From: Crambe crambe
Lineage: Eukaryota > Porifera > Demospongiae > Poecilosclerida > Crambeidae
Direction of reading: 5' to 3'
DNA: 64,000 bases
Assembly: GCA_963924555.1 (NCBI GenBank)
Contig: OZ004590.1
Span: forward strand, 62,001 to 126,000
Below the pieces are notes generated by a model. That model was not told where the DNA came from, did no database searches, and worked only from the letters and a program-made list of their open reading frames with translations. The translations under genes and the position numbers were made by a program. Positions within the stretch are counted from its first letter, which is position 1. Every line of letters begins with the position of its first letter. This document shows, in pieces, positions 10,624-22,278 of the stretch.

Positions 10624-13600
10624 ACTGTATATAGCCAGGGGCATTTTATATTGCTCTTGCCCAGATTTTTTTAAGGCATGGTAGGCATTTCGGTTGAGCA
10701 TAATAGGGCAGGGGTTCTGGCGTTATATAATTGGAGCATATCTCTACATATTGGCATAAATGTAGACCCACAGACTGTTGCTGCAATAAGAATGATTATA
10801 TTTTGGCATGCCACAACCTTCACTATTAAAATTGACATAGTGACATAGTTACAACAAGCCTTCAACTCTAGGGCCTATAGGGATGGTGGCACGGATGCTG
10901 ATTGCATGTGCCTCATCACCTTTATTACTGTCACCTTTTGTTGGCATAGTAGAGTGAAGGTCAGCACACTAGCAACCTCAGATGTGTTGATTGAGCTGTA
11001 TGCTGTCAAACTGATTCCCTTTAGAAGGCTATGCCAGTATACTGGGTTTGCAGTATTGGGGCCCATTGTATTTGAATAGAAAACCTATAATGTGGCATTC
11101 AATCACTCTTTGTGAGTAAAGTAGTTTGGTAATATGGGTGTGATTATTGAAATTAGGTATGATGGCAATCAATAGTGAGGATAAGATTGCAAAGTTGGTT
11201 GTCCAAAAGAATCTGTGAGGCTGTTCCTGAATATTATGCTTTACATTTGGACAACTGACTTGCAGACAAGACGTGGCCTGTGGTAACCACTGTCTGACCT
11301 TTCTGCAGAGCATATCAGAAACTTGTATTAATGCCCAGTTGTGTGTTACAGCACATGTGGGGCATCGTTATAATTATGAGCTAGAGCCAAATCGAAATAA
11401 TGAACCCACCCATCCATTATGTCACCCATTATGATTATGGCATTGGGCTTGAGCGTAGGTAACCTGCAGGTGGAGCAAACCCACCAGCATGGATCCCAAG
11501 CCACACCACCTGGGATATCCAACGAGTAGACGTGGATGGGTTCAGGCCGTCTTGTACTATTAGGTACTCCCCTACCAAGCCTGTCTCTACGATGTCTAAA
11601 AGTATTCCAAGCAGCGGAATTACACTTTTTACTAGCTTTCTCAAGAGCTAGGTCGTATGTTGCAGTGTGAGGATATCATGCTGTAAGTTGTCTTGTTAGC
11701 TGGGTCAGTGAATCCAAAGATCCCAGTATATTATAGTGCATAGTTGTCGTATTGAGCTGGAAAGTGTTGGAATTTGTAGTAAAGTAAGGATCTTTAATTA
11801 TCCATGTAATGTAGATGGTGACTGTGTGTGTTGAGTCAACTCTTTCAAACCTGCCATTCCTGTATGTTTGTGTTGTACAGTGAATTGCAAGTTTGTGAGA
11901 TGCAAAATCTAAAAGAGCTGTGTAAACTTGAGGCTGTTCCTGAATAGATGTGTGGCTTTTCCTCAATAGTTTTTATTGCAGTCAATTTATGCTTTACATC
12001 TGGACAACCAACTGGGTCAGAGGTCAAGTATAACTCTGTGCCATGTGCGGACCCTCAGTTTCTTGTCTTTGAATGCAGTAGGCCTAGGTGAGCTCCCTTA
12101 AAACTTGACGATATTCCAACCGACTTGCAGCTGAAACAAGCTTAGACTGACACCCTATTTCTGCTGATGCCTAATTGGTTAAAACCCTTTACCGTCTATT
12201 CTATGTTAAAGTTTGATATGTTTCCCATTTCTGATGGTCCTACCTTACTTTAGGTACCAGATGGCAGTCTAAATGGTATTTCCATAGCTGATGTTTCGGT
12301 CCAAGCGTAGACACATTGGCTATAGCCAGTTTGTTAATGGCTATAACTAGATTGTTAAGTGGTTATAGCCATTTGTTAAACAGTTTAAATATGCCACATG
12401 GCCATTTTTTTGATGGTCTAACTGTAGGTACATTGTTTGTTGATGGATTGTTCATAGTGGTTATAGCCTTTTAGTTGAATGGCATTCTGGTTCATGGTTA
12501 TAGCATATAGCCAGTTTGTTAATCAATGGCAGTCTAAATAGCTGTGTTTCCGTAGCCATTCCAACTGTAGATACACTCCACCCTAGTTCTACCACAGCTT
12601 TCCTATCCGAATATCAATTGTGCAGACCCTCCATTCTCACTGTTTCGATCCAATTTGCATCTTGCAGTAGGCCTATGTGAGCTCCCTCAAAATCAGCTCC
12701 ATCGTGATTTGTCATCTGAAGACCATAGCCCTGCTACAGCTTTCCTATGTCTATATCGATCGTCATCTGTGTAGTTTAACTTGTATAATTTAGTTATGAC
12801 TTTGATCAGTAAAGTAGCTACTGCAGAACAATTCAGGATGGAGCTGTTTTCATAGCTTGCCACTAGCCGCTCCCAGCCCGTTTTGATCGGTTAGTTATGG
12901 AGTGCTAGGGCTAGGGCTAGCCTCAAGTCAAACCACCGAGGAGAAAGCCTCTGAGATAAATCCTCTTTCCAACCGGGTACCCCTACAGAAGTTCGTGGCT
13001 ATAGCCAGTTTAGCTGATGTTTCCATTTCTGATAGTCCAAACGTAGAGAAGTTACATTGGCTATATAGCCATTTTGCAGTTTGTTAAAGTTATGCAGAAG
13101 GTGGACACGAGATTGGAAATGGAATTTTAGCTATAGCTACACATACTTTGTAGTCACACGCTTCAGTAGATGATGATAGCAAACCCAACTCTTCTGATAC
13201 ATAATCAGCCTTGCCGATTCGGGTGCATTACATATTGAACCTTCAGTTTCTTGTCCATTCATGCATGACATTTTCTGAATTCGGTTCCCGTTTCGGTTGG
13301 TTAGTTATGGAGCCATCAACTGGCTACCGAGGCCCAGGGAGATGGAAGCACAAGGAGATCAGCCTCGAATCAAACCACCACCAAGAAGAGGCCGCCTAGG
13401 AAGATGGAAGCGCCTGGAGAGCATCTTTGAGTGGAAAACCTCTTAACAATCCCAACTGCAGGTTTATCTATAGCCAGTTTGATCTAAACAGCTTTATCAT
13501 GTGGCTTGTTTCCATTTTTGGTGGTCCCATAGCTGATGTTTCCATTTCTGATGATCCTACCTTACTGTAGGTACCAAACGGCAGTCTAAATGGTATTTCC

Positions 13601-16337
13601 ATGGCTTGTATTTCGGTCCAAGCGTAGGCACATTGGCTGTAGCCAGTTTGTTAATGGCTATAGCTAGATTGTTAAATAAATGTCAGCCACATAGCTTATG
13701 TTTCCATTTTTGATGGTCCACATTGGCTATAGCCAGTTTGTTAATGGTTGTCAATGGTTATACCCTTTTTGTTGAATGGCAGTCTAAATTGCTATAGCTG
13801 ATGTTTCCATTTCTGATTTCCTAGCATATAGCCAGTTCGTCAATCCATGGCAGTCTAAATAGCTGTAGCTGTCGTAGGTACACTGATGTTTCCAGTCTTA
13901 GCAAAAACCACATTATAATTTATTTTAGCTGGAACCACAGATGGCCCTTATTCCTATCTGAATATAAATTGTCGACTTAATCTTCTAGCTGGATATGAAT
14001 CTTCTAACGGATGGCTCTATTATAGTTCTACCACAGCTTCCTATCCGAATATCAATTGTGCAGACCCTCGATACTCACTGTTTTGGTCCAATATGCATCT
14101 TGTCTTTGAATACAGTATAGGCCTACCTCGAAATCAGATTTGGAGATCATAGCCCTGCTACAGCTTTCCTATATCATTTTGTTGTTAATTTGTATTCGTT
14201 ATTATTATTATTTTATGACTTTATCTACTTCAGAACAATTGTCACTGTGTAGCTGTTTTCGTAGCCCTATGGAGCATCGACTGGGCACTGAGACCAGGGA
14301 GATGGAAGCACCAGGAGATCAGCCTCGAGAAAGCCTCTTCTTGAGGGCCAGGAAGATGGAAGCACCGTGACATAAATCCTCTTTCCAAGCGGGTACCCCT
14401 ACGTAAGTCCGTGGCTATAGCCAGTTTGTTAAATGGCAGTCTAAATAGCTATAGCTGATGTTTCCATTTCTGACGTAGGTGAGTTACATTGGCTATAGCC
14501 AGTTTGTTGAAATGTCGTAACCAGTTTGTTAAACTTATGCAGTAGGTGGACACGAGGTTGGAAATGGAATATTTAGCTATAGCTACACACGCAATCTTAC
14601 CTTCGTACCTGATTCGAGTTGATCACAGACTTCAGTAGCTCTTCTGATACGTAATCAGCCTTGCTGATTAGCCATCAGCAGAAATCGGGTGCATTGCATG
14701 TTGAACCTTGTCCATTCACACGTGACATTTTTTGAATTCGATTTCTTGTCCATTCGTCGTGACAGTTTTCCACCCCATTTTGGTCGGTTATATGGTTTAT
14801 CGATCCATGGCAGTCTAAATAGCTGTAGCTGTTGTGTTTCAAAAGCCATTCCAACTGTAGGTACACAGCAAAAACCACCTTATAATTAATTTTTGTCGTG
14901 TGTATACCACAGATGGCCCTTATTCCTATCTGAATAGCAAATCTTCTAACTTGATGGCTCTACCATAGTTCTACCACAGCTTTCCTATCCATTGTGCAGA
15001 CACTGTTTCGGTCCTTGTCTTTGAATGCAGTAGGCCTATGTGAGCCAGGAGATCATCCTTGAATCAAATCATGGAGGAGAAAGCCTCTTCTTGAGGTCCC
15101 AGGAAGATGGAAGCACCAGGAGATCAGCCTTGTGTCAAGCTAAATCCTCTTTCGGACCCGGTACCCCTACATAGGTTCATTTCTGATAATCCAACCATAG
15201 GTGAGTTATACATTGGCTATAGCCAGTTCGTTAAAATATCCATAGCCAGTTTATTAAAGTCATGCAACTGTGCTGAAGGTGGAGACGAGTTGGAAATGCT
15301 ACATTTGTCACACACAATCTCATCTTCGTAGCTGATTTGAGTTGATCACAAACTTCAGTAGATGATGACAGAAAACCCAACTCTTCTGATACATAATCAC
15401 AATTAGCCATCAGCAGAAGTAGGGTGCATTGCATATCTTGTCCATTCACGCATAGTGCCTAGATACTTACCCCAAGGCTTATAGACTTGCAATTTGTTGT
15501 GAATCTAAACATTCGGCATGATGCCTAACCTCACTTCTGACTGTTAAAATCCAAATTGGTCACTAAATAGCAATGCTAAAATAGACATTAATTTTTAAAA
15601 AATGGCCAATTTTTTTACGAGACCAATAGCATTCCAGTGTGAATCTAAACATTCAGCGTGATGCCTAAATTTACTTTTTGACTGTTAAAACCCATGTCTG
15701 TCATAATGATTTTTGGAAATTTACCAAGGCTATATACTTGTGAAATTGGCCAATTTTTTATGAGATCAATAGCACTCAAATATGAAGCTAAATGTCCAGC
15801 ATGATTGCCTAGATTCACTTTTGACCGTTGAAACCCAAGTTGGAATGGACCTTGTAATATGCTTGCAAATCACCAAAGGTGAGTGCATATGTGGTTGAGC
15901 CTGGAACTAAATTTTAGCACATCATGTCTGTCTAGAAGCCAACAAATTTTTTCACCAAGATGACTGATATGCATCTCCTTTGCTCTACATTAGGTAAGGA
16001 GAAATTTAGCGTGACACAAAACCTGTGAGATTATAATAATATAGGTGGCGATGGGACAGATGTTGTGGCACACAAATCGGCACCGTTAAAGTAATGATGC
16101 ATCGAGTTCAGTATTGGTCGTGTGACTTGGTAGAGTTAGGTGGCATCATAAACAAACCTAGCATCGTCCCAAGGCTCTCTGCACAATTACAAGGTGAAGG
16201 AACCTCCCCTTTTCACATGGAGAGCCTGGGGATGAGGCTAGACAGTGCTTTGCAAGTTGGTTTGCAGATTTATATTACATGGACACTGCCAACAAACTTA
16301 CTACAGGGCTCCTACTTAACTGGCTTCTTTACATGTA
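10624..16337. repeat. Duplicated non-coding spacer, copy 1 (middle part)
   Basis: No supported gene. 10624-13200 is nearly identical to 33434-36125, apart from small indels; one about 90-bp segment of the other copy is missing near 10985. From about 12300 the sequence is dominated by a scattered motif, GGCTATAGCCAGTTTGTTAA and variants, in loose repeats of a few hundred bp that also include AGCTGATGTTTCCATTTCTG and CTTTGAATGCAGTAGGCCTA. The same repeats fill 35100-36000 and 53800-57700. 15440-16330 matches 57650-58590. Short open frames overlap across frames and change between copies, so coding is unlikely. Confidence 0.85.
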
Positions 16338-16780
16338 TACCGTAATCGTATAAATTTTCGATGGGGTTTTATTTTCGTTTTTTTCGTAGTCGATCAGAAT
16401 CCTCGAAAATAATAAACGAAGTCTTAGTACTATGACGTCATATATGACGACGATGCGCATGCGTGTGTGATATCGATAGCAGCTGGAAAACAGATAGTCG
16501 AGAGTATCATGCTTCATTACCGCCGTTACCTGTCTCTCTTGCTTCTACAACGAAGCGTCTCGCCTTCCATAGCAGTCTAGATTTTAGTTTGGCCGTCGCC
16601 AGCCCAGCTTTTCTTGCATGTCACTCGGCCCCAGCAGCAGGCAATGATATAGCTATTAATATACGCGCATGTGCTTGCTACGTACGTACGAAAATTAGAC
16701 CTGTGGAAATTTTTTATTATAGGAACAATCCGGAAATCACGAAATTTTAAACCTCCGAAAATTTATACGATTACGGTATA
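16338..16780. mobile_element. TA-flanked MITE, 443 bp
   Basis: Terminal inverted repeats of about 23 bp begin TACCGTAATCGTATAAATTT and end with the complement. TA stands on both sides, as in Tc1/mariner-type insertion. The related spacer near 58585 runs through without the element, giving an empty site. It contains a palindromic CRE-like TGACGTCA (16434-16441), a CpG-rich segment (GATGCGCATGCGTGTG) and a block GTCGCCAGCCCAGCTTTTCTT that is also the arm of the 88-bp element at 21687. The small open frame inside shows no transposase motifs. Confidence 0.85.
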
Positions 16781-18300
16781 TAGCTAAATATCGGACCTCA
16801 GGCCCTGAAATGAGACATTCAGGTAGTTGCTTCGTAATATATATCCACCATGCATGAGGGTGGCAGCCCAGATAAGACTACACAACCCAAAACCACTCCC
16901 TATTTCTCATCCTAGAACCTGTTCTAGCAGAGCTCCTATTCATATGCCTTCTAGCTTAGCCAGAGCTCATGTTAATACTGTTCAATACAGGTCAATCATT
17001 GTTCTAGTAAGTTTGTCAATGTGTTGCTTTCTCCAGATGAGGATATCATGCTGTAAGTTGTCTTTGTTCGATATTTTTACTGGGTCATTGCTGGGTCAGC
17101 AAATTGAACGATCCCAGTACATTACAGTGCATAGTGCTAGAATGTGTAGTGCAGTGAAAACCATGTAGTAGCATCTTTAAAACAGTATTATCTGTGTAAC
17201 GTAGATGACGACTGTGTGTGTTGAGTCGACTCTTTCAAACCTGCCATTCCTGCATGTTTGTATGTTTCTCCATATCCATCAACTCTGCCAGTCCTACATT
17301 ATCTTGTCGTCAGTACAATACGTCACCATGCCCTGACATGTCATAGTCCTTCAGGTCAGAGGTTAAGTATAACTCGTGCCATGTAGCCAGTGTGTGACCA
17401 GTAGTCAGAAATAGGTAATGGCAAGAAACCTGAATATGCAATTGTGTAAACTGAGGGGGCTTCCTGCTGCATACACAACAACCTGAAATATTGGGTCCAG
17501 CCTCTTTGCAGGTTGGTTGACTTCCCACTCACCAGTTGCAGCATGCTATGACTTGGTAGCTAAAGTAATTTTATGTAGAGCTAAGTCTGCTAGCATAGTT
17601 TTGGGAATAATAGGTCCATCAAAGCAAGAAGCATAAAAGAATAACGACTTTATACAGCTGGAATTAAAGAATAGAATAATAGGGAAGCAAAAAAGCATAA
17701 TGTTTATATAAGTACAGAGTGCACTGAATAGCTAGAGAGTTTACTTGCACATGAACTCTGCCAACCAACTTGCAAAGCACTGTATGAAGTATACAAAATA
17801 TTTATGCCAGTTAAAGTAGGAGCCCTATAGCAAGTCTGTTGGCAGAGTTAATGTAACTGACAAAGCACTACTATCTGCAACAAGCTTAGATTTTCTTGAT
17901 CAGTCAATACACCTGATTGCTGCTGATGCCTAATTGGCTTTGCCAATTGGGTACCAGAAGGGTCAGGTTTGCTCTCTCCACTAAAGTGATCACTACAAGA
18001 ATAATATCAGTGATGATACAAGGTAAACATAACTCTAAAACTACTTGCAGCACAATTAAATTGCTTTGTTAGTTTTATTACCCAACAGTTGCAGAAGCGG
18101 ACAAGGTGTAGAGAGGCACTGAAGAGGTGGAGAGACGATCCCCCATTCATAATCATCTTAGAAGATCACATCTCTATTATGGTAACCAGTTGATCAGGGT
18201 ATTGGATGCTATTTTGCCACTGAATAGATTACTAAAATTTATTGTGTAGAGAGAGTGTAGATGAAGCAAAGCTGTGGGAATTGGGTGCTTTGGGTACTGA
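16781..18300. repeat. Duplicated non-coding spacer, copy 1 (right part)
   Basis: 16800-17560 matches 58600-59440 and, in part, 11660-12030. 17880-18170 matches 59820-60150. 17586-17705 is inverted relative to parts of 26925-27225, where about 160 bp of extra sequence splits the match. No gene is supported. Confidence 0.8.
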
Positions 18301-18488
18301 AAATCCTATAGTTTTGAACCATACAGTATGGTATGTTCTCAGTCAACAATTTGGTATGAGAGGAGTCCACAAATGATGTTAGAAGACTTCAAAATCGTGA
18401 AAAATCCTCAAAAAAATGAAATCAGGTATATTGGACAGAAGCAGTTACCTATAATTTTGATAATATTTATATCCCACTTACCACTGCA

Positions 18489-18588
18489 CCCCCCTTTAGA
18501 CCTTCACGGAAGGTCTCGGAGCTCAAATAAGAGTTCCTCTAAGCAAATGCATTGACAAAGCTGACTCTGCATGCATGTTGCCCCATAT
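18489..18588 (-). repeat. Inverted copy of the stem-loop repeat
   Basis: This is the reverse complement of 22051-22152, with few changes. It contains the short palindrome GACCTTCACGGAAGGTC. The unit is tandemly repeated at 21560-22180, so the Merlin region is bracketed by this repeat in opposite orientations. Confidence 0.85.
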
Positions 18589-18869
18589 TGTAATTGTGAT
18601 ATCTTGAGAACTGTCATGCATACATCTTATCAGCCTAATCAGGTGTTTAAACTAGTGAAACCACTTTTTTTTGCAGCAGGCCACTAACCACTGTTCATTC
18701 AGTTGACATGACTGAGCTTCCACAGTAGTTTTTTACGGATCAATTGACTTATCCGGCACTAGTGCTGAACTATTTCGCGCGATGAAAATAAGTTCGCGGG
18801 TGGGTGTGGTTTGCGAGTGGGCATGATTTTGCGATAGCGGGAAATTGGCGGGAAACTCAAATCTTGAAG

Positions 18870-19901
18870 ATGTCTCTCCTTAGTGTAGGCCCAGTGATTT
18901 TTGGAGACATTGAAAAAATTATAACTTACCTGAGAGGCAAAAGACTTTTAGCCAGTCTTGGAGATTTCACTTGCCCCAGGTACAATATTTTACTATAATT
19001 ATATCACAGTTCATAATTATTAGTACAAAATAATCATAAACAGCTATATCTCTAGGTGTCTTGGTTTGGTCATGGATGAAGCCCATAGGAGAGATGTAAC
19101 TGATCAGTATAGTTGGCAATGCTATAATTGTAAGACTAGAAGGAGCATTAGACATGGGAGCTTTTTCTCCAAATCCAAGCTCCCGTTACAAAAGTGGCTC
19201 CTAATGTTGTATTTATGGGCGAGGGAATACCCTGTTACAGATGCTGCCGAAGAATCTGAAATCAGTGCCCGTGTAGCTGTTGATATTTATCAATGGTTAC
19301 GTGAGGTATGTACAACCAAACTCCTTCAGACCCCAATAATATTAGGAGGTCCTGGTGTTGTTGTGCAAATTGACGAATCTCTTTTCAGGCACAAGCCAAA
19401 GGTGAACATAATATGCTCCATCCTACAGTTTACTTGATAAATTTTCCCCCCTACAGAACCACAGAGGTAGAGTTACAACTCAAGAGGTGTGGGTGTTTGG
19501 ACTTGTTGATACCTCACATACACCAGCCCTGGGGTTCATGATGGAAGTTGCACAGAGAGATGCTGCAACCTTACTTCCAATTATTCAGGCCCATGTTGCT
19601 CCAGGGACAATCATTCATTCAGATCAGTGGGCCTCCTATAATTGTGTTGCCGAATGTAACCTCTCACTCAACAGTGAACCACTCAATTACATTCATCGAT
19701 CCAGTCACTGGGACTCATACCCAAAACGTGGAGTCGTACTGGAACCGAGTAAAGACTAAGCTCAAGAGAATGAAGGGATGCCATGCCACTCAGCTGACTA
19801 GCTACCTCGATGAGTTTATGTGGAGGGAGAGGTACGGCCAAACCAAGGCAGATGCATTTGCCAATATCATGCGTGATATTGCTGCCCAATATCCATTCTA
19901 A
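18870..19901 (+). pseudogene. Merlin transposase, ISXO2-like DDE, frameshifted
   Basis: Three exons join in phase: 18870-18979, 19056-19401 and 19457-19901, with introns of 76 and 55 bp. The N-terminus has a zinc ribbon (CPRC ... CYNC) followed by SIRHGSFF, as in the ISXO2-like family that cuts and pastes DNA. The DDE triad is visible: Asp in VQIDESLF, Asp in IHSDQWASY, Glu in TQNVESYW. Between the second Asp and TVNHS the frame changes by one (around 19645-19670), so the protein does not read through. The downstream frame still carries the conserved NHSITFIDPVTGTHTQ block, so the break is recent or a sequence error. A 30-bp intron could also explain it but would be very small. No other gene depends on it. 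Confidence 0.88.
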
Positions 19902-20001
19902 GATTAAATAATACATAAATAATACTTTGATATTTAGGAAAACTTTTTTGTACATCATACTAACTTTATTATACTCACTTTTGTTATTTAAGTAGCTAGC
20001 C

Positions 20002-21398
20002 CCAATATACGGTGGCCCCGGAGGTCACGCCTCAATCCAGTGGCATCACTCCAGTGCAAGTCCCGCATCCAGCACCATTCCAGTATTCTCATTCCAGCTC
20101 TTATCATTCCAGTCTGGCTCACTCCTGTGCAAGTCCTGCATCCAGCACCATTCCAGTATTCTCATTCCAGCTTTTATCATTCCAGTCTGGCTCACTCCTG
20201 TGCTAGTCCCACATTCAGCATCATTCCAGTTCTTATCATTCTAGTTTTTATCATTCCAGTTCTTATAGCTAATCATACAGCCATGTATTGCAAAGCCATA
20301 AGGCTTGAGGTTGTCATAGCCATCTAGGTGCCACACATAATTTGGACCCTACATTCATACAAATCGATTCTTTGCATCAAAGGCTCTACACATTATACTG
20401 CAGTATACTTTGTCTGGTAGCTACACTCTTCATTTGACCCGATTACGACACCTCCTTTCAACACCAATTGGATCCAAAATCTTGACTATCATCATTACTG
20501 TTGACCTATCCTTAATAACTGCAGATATTAGATATAGTTTTTTTTAACCTTTTAGTGACATAACCATAGCTATTTATCCTGAATGATCCTCCACATTTGC
20601 CTATATCCCACATTGCACTTTGGACCATTTAACTCTGCCTACATACATAAGTTATCATAAAGTAACCTTCTTATTCAACTTTACCTGAATAGCAGCACGG
20701 AGCAATGATAGTGGTGTGTAGTTCACATTTGCACCTCTTCTAAATAGGCCCATTTTCTTGATCTTCAACCAGGTCATGCTGATTAAGATTGATTAATCAA
20801 CAACAGTTTGTCCCAATGATAACTTACCTTACAGATACACCATGAACTAAATGCAGGTAAGCAAGAATTACTGCATACCTTTTGTGTAGACCCCAGTAGT
20901 GTCTAATTATCCCTGTTATCCAAATTTTAACACACAACATGAAATTATGGCCCTATATACACTCACTTTCAACCTCTGGGCCATCTCTCAATAAAGCACT
21001 ACTACATGTACATGGGGAACAGAAAAGCAACACATGCACACAATTATCTTCATTTTGCCTCTCTGGACCTAGCCACACCCATACCAGGCCTAGCCTACAT
21101 AATTCGCTCCTTAGCTAATTAGGCATTAATTTTGTCGTTAGCATTAAATTTCATGCAGCTGCCTGCCACTTACATTATTCACTAAGGAGTTGAAGCACAA
21201 AAGTAATATCAGCTCTAAAAGCCTATAGAAATACATGCTCCCTCGCTGTAAAAATTAATGTTGCAATACTGGAATGATGTGGGACTAGCACAGGAGTGAG
21301 CCGATAAGAGCTGATACTGGAATGGTGCTGGATGTGGGACTTGCACTGGAGTGATGCCACTGGATTGAGGTGTGACCTCCAGGGCCACCGTACCAATA
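20002..21398. mobile_element. Nested TIR element with 6-bp target duplication
   Basis: The element proper is 20008-21392. Its ends are inverted repeats of about 75 bp starting TACGGTGGCCC, with GGAGGTCAC and TCAATCCAGTGGCATCACTC further in. CCAATA flanks both sides (20002-20007, 21393-21398). The interior has no transposase. The left arm continues into a tandem repeat (20070-20270). It sits within the Merlin element, after the transposase gene. The superfamily is not determined. Confidence 0.8.
20070..20270 (+). repeat. Tandem repeat based on CATTCCAG
   Basis: A unit of about 85 bp (CACCATTCCAGTATTCTCA ... CAGTCTGGCTCACTCCTGTG) is present about twice, followed by shorter repeats of CATTCCAGTTCTTAT. 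Open frames in this stretch are Ser/Pro/His-rich readings of the repeat, not genes. Confidence 0.85.
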
Positions 21399-21559
21399 AT
21401 CTCCAAGAAGTTCATTCCAGCAGCACGAGGCTACACAGAATCATGCCCACTCGCAAACCACACCCACCCGCGAATAATTTGAAGAATTATCGGGAATTAT
21501 CACTTTTCATCATTTTTCATTTTTCACTGAAGATTTGAAGATATGAAGAATTGAAGAAT

Positions 21560-22180
21560 TGAACACCCGAGACCTTCCACGAAGGTCCAAAGGGGTCGCT
21601 AATTAACTCCAGTCTATAGGCACACAGTAAGAAATCGATCAGTTTATAAGGTCCAACATGTTCCTCCATTGCCGTCCCTTAATTACTAGTCTGGCGTCGC
21701 CAGCCCAGCTTTTCTTCTTTTTTTTTCCGTCCCCCCCAAAAAAGAAGAAAAGCTGGGCTGGCGACGCCAGACTACTTAATTACATGGATTGACATGCATG
21801 CAAAGTCAGCTCTGTCATTTGAGCTCTCCTAGACCTTTCGTGAGGGTCTAAAGGGGTCACTCGTTAACTCCAGTAAGAAACGTATCGGTTTACAAGGTCC
21901 AGCATGTTCCTCCATTGCCGTCCTTAATTACATGGAACATGCATGCATTTGCTTAGAGGAACTCTGATTTGAGCTCTCCAAGACCCTAAAGGGGTCGCTA
22001 ATTAGATGTATCAGTTTATAAGGTCCACCATTGCCGTCTTTAACTACGACATGGGGCAACATGCACGCAGTCAGCTTTGTCAATGCATTTGCTTAGAGGA
22101 ACTCTGATTTGAGCTCTCCGAAATCTTCCGTGAGGGTCTAAAGGGGTCGCTAATTAACTCCAGTCTACAGTAAGAAAGCA
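21560..22180 (+). repeat. Tandem stem-loop repeat, about four units
   Basis: Each unit contains a palindrome of the type GACCTTCCGTGAAGGTC, often degenerate, then TAAAGGGGTCGCTAATTAACTC, TTTATAAGGTCCA, CATTGCCGTC and TTTGCTTAGAGGAACTCTGA. Units are about 130-280 bp and differ by deletions; one is split by the 88-bp element. It ends about 100 bp from the stop of gene A. No gene is seen. A role in 3' processing is possible but unproven. Confidence 0.8.
21687..21774. mobile_element. 88-bp palindromic MITE with 9-bp target duplication
   Basis: Starts TAGTCTGGCGTCGCCAGCCC and ends with its complement; the arms are nearly the whole element with a short C-rich loop. CTTAATTAC flanks it on both sides (21678-21686 and 21775-21783). 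Sister units of the tandem repeat carry the site once, without the insert. Shares TAGTCTGGC ends and target length with the 59-bp element at 24383. Nine-bp duplications are typical of Mutator-like transposases; Merlin makes 8-9 bp. Confidence 0.93.
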
Positions 22181-22278
22181 CAGACACTGTCGAACATTAC
22201 ACGTCAGCAGTCTACACAAAAAATAAAAGCAATTATTAATTCAAATATTAATTGGATAGACACTATCGAACATTAACA

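Larger units (their letters stand above)
18795..21475 (+). mobile_element. Merlin (ISXO2-type) DNA transposon
   Basis: An inverted repeat of about 35 bp, containing GGGTGGGTGTGGTTTGCGAG, lies at 18795-18830 and in reverse at 21441-21475. It encloses a Merlin transposase and, right of it, a nested TIR element (20008-21392). The exact outer ends and the 8-9 bp target duplication expected for Merlin could not be fixed by eye. The transposase frame is broken, so the copy is probably not autonomous. Confidence 0.75.

Noticed and set aside
16463-16750. 95-aa open frame inside the TA-flanked MITE
   Set aside because: Low similarity to any transposase motif; the element is too short for a Tc1/mariner transposase.
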